This document shows, piece after piece, positions 26,109-39,108 of a stretch of 64,000 nt of DNA (positions are counted from its first letter, which is position 1; each line of letters begins with the position of its first letter). Made by a program: the position numbers and the translations under genes. Location of the stretch: the NCBI GenBank assembly GCA_902470905.1, contig CABRIC010000003.1:7750-71749 (forward strand). Direction: 5' to 3'. The notes under the pieces were generated by a model that saw only the letters and a list, made by a program, of their open reading frames with translations, was not told the origin of the DNA and did not search any database. The stretch comes from an uncultured Collinsella sp. (GTDB lineage: Bacteria > Actinomycetota > Coriobacteriia > Coriobacteriales > Coriobacteriaceae).

Positions 26109-27215
26109 ATGACCATGTTCGCCCGCGATCTTTCCGTCGCGCACTACCGCAGCTTCGATAGCTATCGCCTTGCCTTGGACGAGGGCGTGACGATACTTGC
26201 GGGACCCAACGCGGCGGGAAAGACCAATCTCATAGAGGCGCTGCAGCTGCTGACGAGCGGCGCCTCGTTTAGGCATCCGACCGCCGCCGAGCTCGTCCAT
26301 GATGGCGCGGGCTCGTGCAAGGTCGAGCTGAGGCTCGAGGGCGACGGCCGCGTGCTTGATATGGGATTGAGCGCGGAGGACGGTAAGCGCTCGTTTAGCC
26401 GCAACGGCAAGAGATGCTCTGCCGCCGGTGTGCGCGGGGTCCTGCCGAGCGTGCTGTTTTGCCCCGATCATCTGGACATGGTTAAGCGAGGCGCCAGTGT
26501 GCGCCGTGCCGCCCTCGATGACTTTGGCATGCAACTGAGCGCACGCTATGCCGATCTTGCGAGCACCTATGGGCGCTGCGTGACCCAGCGTAACGCCTTG
26601 CTCAAGGAGGCCTGGTGCTGCCGCGAGATGCTCGGCGCGTGGAACGATTCGATTGCCCGCGCGGGCTCGGCCCTGCTCGTGCACCGGTTGGCCCTGCTCG
26701 ACCGGCTGGCGGGCCATGTGCACACTGCCTACGGTCAAGTGGCGTCCGGCGAGGCTGCCAGCGTGACCTATACGTCCACGCTGGGGGATTTGCCCCAGGT
26801 CGAGGATCGCGAAGAGCTGAAGGGCTGGGCGTACGAGCGCATGCTGGCTGCCCTTGATGAGCACGCCGACGAGGAAATTCGCCGCGGCGTGACGTTGGTG
26901 GGACCGCATCGCGATGAGATTGAGTTCACCGTGGCGGGTCGATCCGCCCGTTCATTTGCCAGCCAAGGTCAGCAGCGGACGTTGGTTTTGGCCTGGAAGG
27001 TGGCGGAGGTGGCCGTGGCTCGCGATGTCCTGGGCACCGCCCCACTGCTGCTTTTGGACGACGTGATGAGCGAGCTCGACGGCGAGCGTCGCGGCGCTTT
27101 TCTGCGGCTGATCGGCGATGATATCCAGACGGTCATAACCACGACCAACCTGGGGTACTTTACCGATGACCTGCTTGATCGAGCCAAGGTGGTGAGCATG
27201 GGTGAGACGTGCTAA
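26109..27215 (+). CDS. recF: DNA replication and repair protein RecF
   Basis: A 368-residue SMC-like ATPase that helps load RecA at gaps. Walker A is GPNAAGKTN, the signature region FASQGQQRTLVLAWKVAE, and Walker B LLLLDDVMSELD. The start may be the first ATG (26109) or the third codon. It overlaps dciA by 14 bp, forming dnaN-recF-dciA. Confidence 0.95.
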   Translation: MTMFARDLSVAHYRSFDSYRLALDEGVTILAGPNAAGKTNLIEALQLLTSGASFRHPTAAELVHDGAGSCKVELRLEGDGRVLDMGLSAEDGKRSFSRNGKRCSAAGVRGVLPSVLFCPDHLDMVKRGASVRRAALDDFGMQLSARYADLASTYGRCVTQRNALLKEAWCCREMLGAWNDSIARAGSALLVHRLALLDRLAGHVHTAYGQVASGEAASVTYTSTLGDLPQVEDREELKGWAYERMLAALDEHADEEIRRGVTLVGPHRDEIEFTVAGRSARSFASQGQQRTLVLAWKVAEVAVARDVLGTAPLLLLDDVMSELDGERRGAFLRLIGDDIQTVITTTNLGYFTDDLLDRAKVVSMGETC

Positions 27216-27765
27216 TTACGAGCGCGAGAGCGAGACGGTCGCCTTCAGTGGGTTTTTGAACGCAGAGCGCCAGCGCATCCTGGCGTCGGCGACGCCTGAG
27301 CGCCGTGCGCAGATGGAGGCTGCCGAGGAGTCGCGCGCGGTCTATCGCGCGTGGAACGCGGTGTGCTCGGGCACGCGCGAGGGGCGGCATGTGACGGGTC
27401 TGCGTTACCTGCCCGAGTCCAATGAGCTGCTGGTATATCTCGATTCGCCCTCGTGGACGCAGGAAATGACGCTGTTGCGCGAGATTATCCGCGCGCGCAT
27501 GGAGCGCGCCGGCGCGCATGTGGACGGCCTGGTGTTCAAAACCACCGCGCCCGGTCACACGCCGCCCGCCGCCAAGGAGCGCCTTCGCCCAGCGGCGACC
27601 GAGCACCCGCCGGCCCCACACGCCGACCTCAGCGATGCCGAGCGCACCGAGATTGAGCGCCAAGTGGCGCCCATCGAAGACCAAAAACTGCGCGAGGCCC
27701 TCGAGAACGCCATGAGAGCCAGTGCCGAGTGGGCCAAGGGCGTGCAAAGCAAAAAAGAGCCTTAA
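27202..27765 (+). CDS. DciA-like protein (DUF721)
   Basis: A 187-residue protein with the DUF721 core (about 65-115: VTGLRYLPESNELLVYLDSP then WTQEMTLLREIIRARM). DciA proteins are the helicase-loading partners in bacteria lacking DnaC, and in actinobacteria sit between recF and gyrB as here. The start is GTG within the end of recF. The C-terminal part is charged and probably flexible. Confidence 0.8.
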   Translation: MRRANYERESETVAFSGFLNAERQRILASATPERRAQMEAAEESRAVYRAWNAVCSGTREGRHVTGLRYLPESNELLVYLDSPSWTQEMTLLREIIRARMERAGAHVDGLVFKTTAPGHTPPAAKERLRPAATEHPPAPHADLSDAERTEIERQVAPIEDQKLREALENAMRASAEWAKGVQSKKEP

Positions 27766-27791
27766 ATCGCATCTGGTGGCCTTGTAGAGCC

Positions 27792-27821
27792 AAATACCCT
27801 CGTTCCCGAGGGTATTTTTTT
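27792..27821 (+). terminator. Terminator after dciA
   Basis: Eleven-bp stem AAATACCCTCG (27792-27802) with its complement 27807-27817, loop TTCC, then a T run. It separates dnaN-recF-dciA from gyrB. Confidence 0.9.
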
Positions 27822-27828
27822 ACGATAA

Positions 27829-29901
<2,073 letters not shown>

Positions 29902-29912
29902 GAGGAGGTAAC

Positions 29913-32651
29913 GTGGCAGACGATATCAACAACAATGAGGATATGGGCGAGGCCGGCGATGCCGGTATGCCCGACGATCTGAAGCGCCTGCTTGCCCGTG
30001 CTGAGCAGGGCGAGGACGGCGACCCGGACGCCTATAACCCCGATGCCGATGATGATGAGGAAGAAGACGACGCCGAGCTCGAAGAGAGCTTTGGCGAAGT
30101 CGACCGTGGCGCCTCGGCCGGCGAGGATATCAACGGCGGCCAGCTCCAGATTTCGGAGTTTGGCCGCGAGATGAAGCAGTCGTTCATCGAGTATTCGATG
30201 TCGGTTATCACGGCGCGTGCCCTGCCGGACGTGCGCGACGGCTTAAAGCCGGTGCACCGCCGCATCCTGTACGCGATGAACGAGAGCGGCATCTACCCCA
30301 ACCGCCCACACAAGAAGTCGGCCTGGACGGTCGGCGAAGTTATCGGTAAGTACCACCCGCACGGCGATTCCGCGGTCTATGAGGCCATGGTCCGCCTGGC
30401 GCAGTGGTTCTCCATGCGCACGCCGCTCATCGACGGTCACGGCAACTTCGGCAACATCGACGGCGACGGCGCGGCAGCCATGCGTTACACCGAGAGCCGC
30501 TTGGCAAAGCCCGCCATGGAACTGCTGCGTGACTTGCAGAAGGATACCGTCGACTGGCAGCCCAACTACGACGAATCGCTCGCCGAGCCCGTGGCGCTGC
30601 CCGCGCGCTTCCCCAACCTGCTGGTCAACGGCAGTCAGGGCATCGCCGTCGGCATGGCCACCAACATCGCCCCGCATAACCTCACCGAGGCAATCGAGGC
30701 CACCTGCTACCTGATTGACAACCCCGACGCCACCGTCGACGAGCTTATGCAGATCATGCCCGGTCCGGACTTCCCCACCGGCGCCATCATCATGGGTAGC
30801 GCCGGCATTAAGCAGAGCTACGAGACCGGCCGCGGCTCCATTACCGTGCGTGCCAAGGCACATGTGGAGTCCACCAAGACCGGCCGCAGCCGTCTGGTCT
30901 TTACCGAGATTCCCTACATGGTCAACAAGGGCACCCTGCAGGAGAAGATCGCCCAGCTCGTCAACGACAAGCGCATCGCAGGCATCTCGGATATGCGCGA
31001 TGAGTCCAACCAGAAGGGCATCCGTCTGGTCATCGAGCTCAAGAAGGGCGTCATTCCGCAGGTCGTGCTCAACAACCTGTATAAGTACACCTCGCTGCAG
31101 ACGACCTTTGGCGCCAACAACCTGGCGCTCGTCAACGGCGTTCCCAAATGCCTGAGCCTGCGCGAGATGCTGCAGCACTACATCGACCACCAGGTCGACG
31201 TCGTCACCCGCCGCACCCGCTTCGACCTTAAGAAGGCCCAGACCCGCGCGCATATCCTCGAGGGTTACCTGATGGCCCTCGACCATATCGACGAGGTCAT
31301 CAGCATCATCCGCTCCTCGCAGACCGACTCCGAGGCCAGCAGCCGCCTGATCGAGCGCTTTGGCTTTACGCCCGAGCAGACCACGGCCATCCTCGAGATG
31401 AAGCTGCGCCGCCTGACCGGCCTGGAGCGAGACAAGATCCAAGAAGAGCTGGACGGCTTGCGCCGCGCCATCGCCTACTACGAGGACCTGCTGGCGCACG
31501 AGGAGAAGATTCTGGGCGTCATCAAGGAGGAGATGCGCGAGATCTCCAAGAAGTTCGGCGATAAGCGCCGCACCGAGATCAGCCATGTCGAGAAGGACCT
31601 GGACGTCGAGGACCTCATTGCCGACGAGGATATGGTCGTGACCATCACCCACACCGGCTACGTTAAGCGTATCCCGGTGGCTGCCTACCGTGCCCAGAAG
31701 CGCGGTGGCAAGGGCGTGTCGGGCGTCAACCTCAAAGAGGACGACGTCATCGACGAGATGTTTATCGCATCCACGCACGAGTACGTGCTGTTCTTCTCGA
31801 GCAAGGGCAAGGTCTACCGCCTGAAGGTGCACGAGCTGCCGGTGGGTACGCGCCAGGCGCGCGGTACCGCGATCGTCAACCTGCTGCCCTTTGAGGACGG
31901 CGAGAAGATCGCGAGCGTCATCAGCTGCCGCGAGTTCCCGGCCGACGAGTACCTGATGTTTGCCACCAAGAGCGGTATGGTCAAGAAGACCGTGATGAGC
32001 GCATATGACCGCAGCCGTCGCGACGGCCTGATCGCTATCAACCTGCGCGACGACGACGCGCTGCTGAACGTGCGCCGCGTGCGCGAGGGCGACAAGATTA
32101 TCCTGGCCACCACCGCGGGCAAGGCGATCATGTTCTCCGAGGAGCAGGTGCGCGCCACCGGCCGCGACACCAGCGGCGTTCGCGGTATCGGTCTGAAGGA
32201 CGGTGTGAGCGTTCTGGGCATGGAAGTCACTAACGGCAACGGCGATCTGTTCGTCATCACCGAGCGCGGCTACGGCAAGCGCACGCCGGTCGCGGACTAT
32301 CCGGAGCAGAATCGCGGCGGTCAGGGCGTCTACACCATCCAAATGACCGAGCGTAAGGGTAACCTCGCGGCCATGAAGACGGTGGGCCCACAGCACGAGC
32401 TGTTCATCGTGACGGAGGGCGCGACGGTCATTCGCGTCAAGACCGACGAGATCAGCCAGACCGGCCGTGCCACCCAGGGCGTCAAGATGATGACCGTCGA
32501 CGACAACGACCGCGTATGCGCCGTAGCCCGCATGACGGCAGCCAAAGAGAAGCCCGAAGGCGAAGCAACGGAAGACGGTTCTGCCCCCGAAGAAGCCCCA
32601 GTCGATCTAGGCGACGGCAACGACATGCCAGAAGATCTCCTAGACGAGTAA
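29913..32651 (+). CDS. gyrA: DNA gyrase subunit A with acidic N-terminal extension
   Basis: A 912-residue DNA cleavage subunit. Core starts near residue 85 ([20 protein letters not shown]); the catalytic tyrosine is Tyr192 in AMRYTE, about 70 positions later than in E. coli (Tyr122). The extra N-terminal 75-80 residues are very acidic (including [16 protein letters not shown]). A gyrase box QKRGGKG is present, which marks gyrase rather than topoisomerase IV; there is also an acidic C-terminal tail. Start is GTG with GAGGAGG upstream. Confidence 0.96.
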   Translation: MADDINNNEDMGEAGDAGMPDDLKRLLARAEQGEDGDPDAYNPDADDDEEEDDAELEESFGEVDRGASAGEDINGGQLQISEFGREMKQSFIEYSMSVITARALPDVRDGLKPVHRRILYAMNESGIYPNRPHKKSAWTVGEVIGKYHPHGDSAVYEAMVRLAQWFSMRTPLIDGHGNFGNIDGDGAAAMRYTESRLAKPAMELLRDLQKDTVDWQPNYDESLAEPVALPARFPNLLVNGSQGIAVGMATNIAPHNLTEAIEATCYLIDNPDATVDELMQIMPGPDFPTGAIIMGSAGIKQSYETGRGSITVRAKAHVESTKTGRSRLVFTEIPYMVNKGTLQEKIAQLVNDKRIAGISDMRDESNQKGIRLVIELKKGVIPQVVLNNLYKYTSLQTTFGANNLALVNGVPKCLSLREMLQHYIDHQVDVVTRRTRFDLKKAQTRAHILEGYLMALDHIDEVISIIRSSQTDSEASSRLIERFGFTPEQTTAILEMKLRRLTGLERDKIQEELDGLRRAIAYYEDLLAHEEKILGVIKEEMREISKKFGDKRRTEISHVEKDLDVEDLIADEDMVVTITHTGYVKRIPVAAYRAQKRGGKGVSGVNLKEDDVIDEMFIASTHEYVLFFSSKGKVYRLKVHELPVGTRQARGTAIVNLLPFEDGEKIASVISCREFPADEYLMFATKSGMVKKTVMSAYDRSRRDGLIAINLRDDDALLNVRRVREGDKIILATTAGKAIMFSEEQVRATGRDTSGVRGIGLKDGVSVLGMEVTNGNGDLFVITERGYGKRTPVADYPEQNRGGQGVYTIQMTERKGNLAAMKTVGPQHELFIVTEGATVIRVKTDEISQTGRATQGVKMMTVDDNDRVCAVARMTAAKEKPEGEATEDGSAPEEAPVDLGDGNDMPEDLLDE

Positions 32652-32691
32652 GAGGCTCTAGCTGGTAAAAATCATCAGACCCCATATATCG

Positions 32692-32724
32692 GCGGCCGGC
32701 GCACTGCGCGCCGACCGCTTTTTT
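32692..32724 (+). terminator. Terminator after gyrA
   Basis: Stem GCGGCCGGCGC (32692-32702) and GCGCCGACCGC (32708-32718), one mismatch, then six Ts. Confidence 0.8.
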
Positions 32725-32900
32725 GAAAACCTTGGGACCCCATGGTCGCTGGGCTGGCGAGATGGTTTTGGTTTGTCGCGAGTTCCGCACGCAAAGAAGG
32801 CCACTTAATGTGGCCTTCGTCTTGCGCAGGACTGTCCGAGCAGCAAACCAAAACCATCTCGCCAGCCCAGCGACACCCCTCCCAAAGATTTTCAAAAAAG
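32719..32900. repeat. Long nested palindromic element
   Basis: Perfect 31-bp inverted arms at 32745-32775 and 32844-32874 (starting GTCGCTGGGCTGGCGAG), an inner hairpin GAAGGCCAC/GTGGCCTTC (32796-32818), and outer imperfect arms TTTTTGAAAACCTTGGGA and TCCCAAAGATTTTCAAAAA. No protein is encoded. It could be a MITE-like repeat or a structured RNA. Confidence 0.7.
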
Positions 32901-32903
32901 TTG

Positions 32904-32933
32904 TTGACGCGCGCGTAACGACTCGTCTAATAT
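32904..32933 (+). promoter_or_regulatory. Promoter of the tRNA-Ile/Ala/Ile cluster
   Basis: TTGACG (32904-32909), 18-bp spacer, TAATAT (32928-32933), ending 14 bp before the first tRNA. Confidence 0.75.
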
Positions 32934-32947
32934 ATCCCTTGCGCGAT

Positions 32948-33024
32948 GGACCTGTAGCTCAGTTGGTTAGAGCGTCCGGCTGATAACCGGGAGGTCACAA
33001 GTTCGAATCTTGTCAGGTCCACCA
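32948..33024 (+). tRNA. tRNA-Ile (anticodon GAT), copy 1
   Basis: Acceptor GGACCTG/CAGGTCC, anticodon loop CTGATAA, T-arm CAAGTTCGAATCTTG, encoded CCA. Identical to the copy at 33172. Confidence 0.97.
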
Positions 33025-33038
33025 CTTTCTTTCGCAAT

Positions 33039-33077
33039 AAACACCCCAGCGAGAGCCGAGTCGCCGCTGGGGTGTTT
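33039..33077 (+). terminator. Hairpin terminator between tRNA-Ile and tRNA-Ala
   Basis: Perfect 13-bp stem AAACACCCCAGCG (33039-33051) with its complement 33065-33077, ending in TTTATT. It could be a partial terminator or a processing signal inside the tRNA transcript. Confidence 0.65.
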
Positions 33078-33091
33078 ATTACTGTCTCCGT

Positions 33092-33167
33092 GGGGGTTTA
33101 GCTCAGCTGGGAGAGCGCGGGCTTTGCAAGCCTGAGGTCAGGGGTTCGATCCCCCTAACCTCCACCA
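33092..33167 (+). tRNA. tRNA-Ala (anticodon TGC)
   Basis: Acceptor GGGGGTT/AACCTCC, anticodon loop TTTGCAA, T-arm GGGGTTCGATCCCC, encoded CCA. Confidence 0.97.
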
Positions 33168-33171
33168 TGAT

Positions 33172-33248
33172 GGACCTGTAGCTCAGTTGGTTAGAGCGTC
33201 CGGCTGATAACCGGGAGGTCACAAGTTCGAATCTTGTCAGGTCCACCA
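33172..33248 (+). tRNA. tRNA-Ile (anticodon GAT), copy 2
   Basis: All 77 bases equal the copy at 32948, four bases after tRNA-Ala. Confidence 0.97.
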
Positions 33249-33262
33249 TCAAAACTGTGAAG

Positions 33263-33292
33263 AGCCCTGGGGCATTGCCTCGGGGCTTTTTT
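33263..33292 (+). terminator. Terminator of the tRNA cluster
   Basis: Ten-bp stem AGCCCTGGGG (33263-33272) and CCTCGGGGCT (33278-33287) with two G-T pairs, followed by TTTTTT. Confidence 0.8.
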
Positions 33293-33406
33293 CTTGTCTG
33301 CGATAAATCTCATTTTGGTTTTGTGTGCTGTGCGAAAGTTTGGGTAGTATAGCTATTCAATGCGGCGGGCTGCCGCGTGTTAACCGCTACGTACCGGAGG
33401 TGTTCC

Positions 33407-33907
33407 ATGGTTCGTGTCGACATAGAGACCATCGTCATGGCCGCCGGTCCCGTGCCATCGCTTATCGTGCTTCGCGAGCGCTGCAGTAAATCGGACTCGC
33501 CCGCGCCACTGCGTTCCCTTTCCATTCAGACTGGTTCGTTTGAAGCCGCTGCCATCAGCCGCGGCATCGATAGCGGTCGCGCCGAGCGCCCGATTGCCCA
33601 TGACCTGTTGCTCGATACTGTTGGCGCCCTGGGTGCCAAGCTCGAACGCATCGAAATCGTTCGCGCCGAGCCGCCCGTGTTTTACGCGACGGTTGTCGTG
33701 TTGGCCGATGGCAACGAGCATAAGATCGATGCGCGTCCGAGCGACGCCATCGCCCTCGCCGTACGCAGTAATGCCCCCATGTTCGTTGAAGACGACATCA
33801 TGAATCGCCTGGGCACCGTTTCTGCCCATGCCGAGGAAGTCGACGACGAGCAAGAGTTCGAGAAGTTCGACGAGTTCGTCCATACGCTCTCCCCCGATGA
33901 CTTCTAA
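33407..33907 (+). CDS. Bifunctional nuclease-domain protein (BFN/DUF151)
   Basis: A 166-residue protein with a BFN (DUF151) domain: HDLLLDTVGALGAKLERIEI, then FYATVVVLADGNEHKIDARPSDAIALAVRSNAPMFV, the conserved DARPSDAIALA core. Proteins of this family bind or cut DNA or RNA in some organisms; the activity here is not proven. The last 30 residues are very acidic. The ATG at 33407 follows CGGAGG; a possible promoter TTGTGT (33321-33326) with TAGTAT (33345-33350) lies upstream. The next gene starts at the base after its stop. Confidence 0.85.
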   Translation: MVRVDIETIVMAAGPVPSLIVLRERCSKSDSPAPLRSLSIQTGSFEAAAISRGIDSGRAERPIAHDLLLDTVGALGAKLERIEIVRAEPPVFYATVVVLADGNEHKIDARPSDAIALAVRSNAPMFVEDDIMNRLGTVSAHAEEVDDEQEFEKFDEFVHTLSPDDF

Positions 33908-34297
33908 ATGCGGGGCGGCCAGGATGCGGAGCGTTCGCTGATGGCCGGCGGTATGTCGGCTGAGGCGGCTGCGATCGCCCGCGAGGCCCAGATGCGCTCG
34001 GAGGCTTCTGAGGCGGCTCGCATTGCCTATGTGACGCAGGCCCGCACGCTTCGCGAGCGCCGCGGCTCGTTTATCAAGATGGTTGTCATCTCCGCCCTTG
34101 TTGCGGCAATCTGCTCGCGCCTTCGTGGTACAGTTGGTGCGCTTGGGTTTTCGATCTCTACCGGCCTGGTGATCTGGGGCGTGGTCGATGCGGTAATGCT
34201 GACCAGTCAGATCAAGGTACTCGACAAGCGCGCGATGGATATGATGCGCGCCCGCGACGCTGCCGCTAAGATCGCTGCTGAGGCACAAGAACTGTAA
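33908..34297 (+). CDS. Hypothetical membrane protein
   Basis: A 129-residue unrecognised protein. The first 55 residues are Ala/Arg/Glu-rich and helical; two adjacent hydrophobic segments (about 58-70 and 80-100, ISTGLVIWGVVDAVML) suggest a membrane hairpin; the C-terminus is a charged helix with MDMMRARDAAAKIAAEA. Its ATG directly abuts the stop of the BFN gene, so it is translated by coupling. Confidence 0.65.
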   Translation: MRGGQDAERSLMAGGMSAEAAAIAREAQMRSEASEAARIAYVTQARTLRERRGSFIKMVVISALVAAICSRLRGTVGALGFSISTGLVIWGVVDAVMLTSQIKVLDKRAMDMMRARDAAAKIAAEAQEL

Positions 34298-34327
34298 CGA
34301 CGCCAGACTCGATGGGAAGGTCTAAAG

Positions 34328-34777
34328 ATGGCACAGGATATGCAGGACGCCGGTAACGTCTCCGCCGAGCTCGACGCCATGGTGTGCGATCTGATCGGCG
34401 CGTTCTTGGACGACCTTGCCGCCGGTGAAAACCCTGGCGTGGTCGTGGCAATTGAGGACGCCGCTTCCAACCGTTATCTGGCGGCGCTCGATGAGGATGG
34501 CGAAGAGGCGTGCCTCGAGGCGGCCACCAACTTTATCTCCGAGCACAAGATGGGTCTTAAGGACGAGGGCCTGGGCCGTATCGCTCGCTATGCCATCGGC
34601 TACACCGGCTGCGTCGAGATTGACGGCGGCTATCACGATGCTCTGCTCGTGAGCTTCTTCGAAACCACGCTCGAGAGTGGTTTTTCGGCATATGTGCTGT
34701 ATGAGGGCATGGGCGCCGGCGATGGTTTTATGTGGAGCGACCCTGAACCTGCAGGTGAGGAAACCCCTCTCATCTAA
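34328..34777 (+). CDS. Conserved-looking hypothetical protein
   Basis: A 149-residue acidic soluble protein, unrecognised. It begins 30 bp after the preceding gene with GGAAGG before the ATG, in the same operon as the BFN protein. The sequence is compositionally normal and alternates helices and strands (for example GCVEIDGGYHDALLVSFFET), so it is a real gene. No motif points to a function. Confidence 0.65.
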   Translation: MAQDMQDAGNVSAELDAMVCDLIGAFLDDLAAGENPGVVVAIEDAASNRYLAALDEDGEEACLEAATNFISEHKMGLKDEGLGRIARYAIGYTGCVEIDGGYHDALLVSFFETTLESGFSAYVLYEGMGAGDGFMWSDPEPAGEETPLI

Positions 34778-34894
34778 AATCGCTAAAATAAACGAGTTTT
34801 CGGTAAAAGGCTCAATATTCCCGCTGAGCGTTGTATCGCTGGGCGGGCCGCATACGCGTGCCGGTTGTATATAGATAGAAGATAGGGGAACTAC

Positions 34895-36733
<1,839 letters not shown>

Positions 36734-36760
36734 GCGCTGAGCTTTATAGCGACTAACAAG

Positions 36761-36795
36761 AAAGGGCGTCGACCGCAATGGTCGGCGCCCTTTTT
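36761..36795. terminator. Terminator after typA
   Basis: Stem AAAGGGCGTCGACC (36761-36774) with GGTCGGCGCCCTTT (36780-36793), then Ts; the A run on the left allows use in both directions. Confidence 0.8.
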
Positions 36796-36861
36796 GTGCA
36801 CAGGGACTGAGCTGGTCTGCACCACCACAAAGGTGCCTGTCCCCTTTTTGGTGGTTGGTGG

Positions 36862-38007
36862 CTAAGCGGTGGGGAGTCCTGGTGTGTTAGCCGGCTGCTG
36901 TGGCTTGAGGTGGGCGTTGCGCCAGATGATTTGGATGATGTAGCCGAGTGTAAAGACGAAGGCCACGCCGCTGATGAAATCGCCTACGAGGGGGATTGCC
37001 GTAAGCGTGCCCGCGGCGATGCCACCCACGGCTGCCATGGCGTAGCGGTTCTGGTTGTGTCCGACCATGCGGACGATCGCACACCCCGCAAAGGCACTCG
37101 ACACCAACGCGATGCCGATAACGCCGCATAAGAGGGCTCCGGCAAGCGACAGACCGGCGATAGAGATAATCAGCAGTAGGACGGCGGGGACGATAGCGAT
37201 CGTACCCAGAAGACCGCTCACCCACAGGGGCGTGGGGTGCTGGTGGAGCATGCCGGCGGCGCTGGCAGTCGCACGCGGGAAGACGAGCTCGAGCAGCAGA
37301 GCGACAAAGCAGGTCGAGAGTGCCGCGGCGACGATACCGCCGATGACATCGTTAACGGTGGAAGTATCCTCGTTCTCGGTACGGTCGATCTTGAGCGCGC
37401 CGACCTCGGCTCCCGCGGCACGCTCGGGGTCCTCGGAGACGTGAGCGTTCACGGTGCCGGTGATGTGGGCGTTCTTGCCCAAGATGAGCTTGTCGGCCCA
37501 AACCTCGACATCGCCCTCGACGGTGCCATCGATGGTCACCGTGTCGCCCGCAAGCGCTGCCGACTTGGTAGAGCCGCGCAGGGCAACCGTCTCGCCTATC
37601 GCGTAGAAGCAGTTGGCGGTGCTGTCGGAATTGAGTACGACGTGCTGACCGACGACCGTGACGCTGCCATCAACCGTAGTCTTGGCAATGTCGATGGTGC
37701 GCGCCGCCAAGCGGACGGCGCCGCCCACCGTGCAGTCGCGGATGGAGAGGCTCTCGCCTGCTGCAATTATGTCGCGGCCGATGGACGCATCGTCCAAGTT
37801 GAGGGCCTGACCTGCCCAGTACAGGTCACCTTCGACGCCGGACGAATTGGCGTCATTGTCGGTCGCAAGTACGTTGCCTGCGGTGTCCGTGCCGGCGAAC
37901 GACGCCGTGGGAAGCGCGGTGACCGCGAGCGCGATGAGCGCGAATGCCATAAGCAGGCAGCGACGCATCTTGTGTGACGGCGCCGTCGCGGTTTGATTGA
38001 AAGCCAT
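36862..38007 (-). CDS. Bactofilin-like polymer-forming domain membrane protein
   Basis: A 381-residue protein. A signal peptide covers residues 14-38 (LLMAFALIALAVTALPTASFA). Residues of about 55-200 are a beta-helix-like repeat with the pattern of bactofilin/polymer-forming domains (repeats of short turns such as DGSVTVVGQHVVL, DGTVEGDVEVWADKLILG). Four or so hydrophobic segments (about 225-345) follow, ending in a short basic tail. It is probably anchored in the membrane with the repeat domain outside. Function not known; such proteins may organise the envelope. Confidence 0.75.
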   Translation of the reverse strand: MAFNQTATAPSHKMRRCLLMAFALIALAVTALPTASFAGTDTAGNVLATDNDANSSGVEGDLYWAGQALNLDDASIGRDIIAAGESLSIRDCTVGGAVRLAARTIDIAKTTVDGSVTVVGQHVVLNSDSTANCFYAIGETVALRGSTKSAALAGDTVTIDGTVEGDVEVWADKLILGKNAHITGTVNAHVSEDPERAAGAEVGALKIDRTENEDTSTVNDVIGGIVAAALSTCFVALLLELVFPRATASAAGMLHQHPTPLWVSGLLGTIAIVPAVLLLIISIAGLSLAGALLCGVIGIALVSSAFAGCAIVRMVGHNQNRYAMAAVGGIAAGTLTAIPLVGDFISGVAFVFTLGYIIQIIWRNAHLKPQQPANTPGLPTA

Positions 38008-38114
38008 GGTTAATCCTTTTGTTAGGTGTTCGGCATATACCTAACAGGGTACCCAACGCGTGGGCACTCTAAAAGAACCTCTCGGTTGCATTTCGAAGGG
38101 TCGTGCCGTGCTGT

Positions 38115-38804
38115 CTACTTTTTACGGTGCAAGAAGCGTGCGATGTCTTCTTCGGTGGGGCTTTTGATGTCAAAGCGCAGCGAGAGCCAGCGCAGACCCA
38201 TGGTCACGACAACGCATACGACCAGCGCGGCGACATTGCTCATGATGCCGCTCATAACGAGACACACGTAGCTTGTCGATCCGGCGATGGCGGCGATGGC
38301 ATAAAAGTTAGTACGTTGGAAAATGCCCGGAACCACGCCCATAAAGCCGTCGCGCAACATGCCGCCGCCCACCGCGGTGAAAAAGCCCATCATGATGCAC
38401 ACCGCCGGCGCAAAGCCATAGACCAGCGCCTTGTCTGCTCCAGTGGCGGCGTAGATGCCGACCGAGATGATGTCGAGCAGGGGAATGAGTTTTTCGGGTT
38501 TGTCAACGATTGCCGGGAAAATATAGATGATGGCCGCCGTGGCAATGGAAAGCGGGAGTGCCATCGGCTGGTTGAGGATGTAGACGTTGCCCACCTGCAG
38601 CGTCATGTCGCGCAAGAGACCTCCGCCCAGACCGCAGACCACCGCGAGCGCGACCGCGCCCACCAGGTCAAGCTTGTGCTCGCGCGCGACCAACACGCCC
38701 GAGATTGAAGCCGCGACGACGGCGAACATTTCGAGCCAAAACGGGATGGCGACCATGGCATCCGTGGCGTGTGAGGTAACGGTCATAGCGGCGACGACGG
38801 GCAA
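38115..38804 (-). CDS. TRIC-type cation channel family protein (UPF0126)
   Basis: A 229-residue multi-pass membrane protein with two repeats of a three-helix unit. Each repeat carries the family signature: VCGLGGGLLRDM in the first, AVGGGMLRDGF in the second. This is the bacterial YicG/YadS family, related to trimeric intracellular cation channels. The TTG at 38804 has AAAGGA upstream; an ATG six codons later is an alternative start. Confidence 0.85.
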   Translation of the reverse strand: MPVVAAMTVTSHATDAMVAIPFWLEMFAVVAASISGVLVAREHKLDLVGAVALAVVCGLGGGLLRDMTLQVGNVYILNQPMALPLSIATAAIIYIFPAIVDKPEKLIPLLDIISVGIYAATGADKALVYGFAPAVCIMMGFFTAVGGGMLRDGFMGVVPGIFQRTNFYAIAAIAGSTSYVCLVMSGIMSNVAALVVCVVVTMGLRWLSLRFDIKSPTEEDIARFLHRKK

Positions 38805-38935
38805 GATGGGGTCCTTTGGGTTGCTGGTTTAGACAATGCCCGTACATAGTACATGGTTGGCGGGCCTGGCGACCCTATTGCTCGGTAAACGGTTGGCAGC
38901 GGATGCTGACATGGCATTGCTGGAATGCCAGGGAT

Positions 38936-39005
38936 CCAAAACATGTACGTCACCCTCCAAAAACGGCATTTTTCGACATCTTTGGAGGCGGACGTACATG
39001 TTTGG
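38936..39005. repeat. 70-bp palindrome, left flank of nuclease gene
   Basis: A near-perfect hairpin with arms 38936-38961 and 38981-39005 (outer CCAAA-ACATGTACGTC and GACGTACATGTTTGG). Its reverse complement is about 85-90 percent identical to the element at 40138-40206. The rest of the 38805-39108 gap shows only a small hairpin TGGCATT/AATGCCA. Confidence 0.8.
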
Positions 39006-39108
39006 ATTGAGCTCACAGCATGAGTGAGTTGATTTACTCACATCCGGTATATTTCCCCACTTCAACGGACATAAGAGTTGGATACCGGCTCAGAGCGAGA
39101 GGCACTCA

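Noticed and set aside
24741..26909. 722-residue minus-strand ORF
   Set aside because: Antisense to dnaN and recF, crossing an AT-rich intergenic region.
36800..36860. ACCACCACAAAGG/CCTTTTTGGTGGT hairpin as a small RNA or gene
   Set aside because: Imperfect stem with no promoter; probably a terminator relic or dispersed repeat piece.
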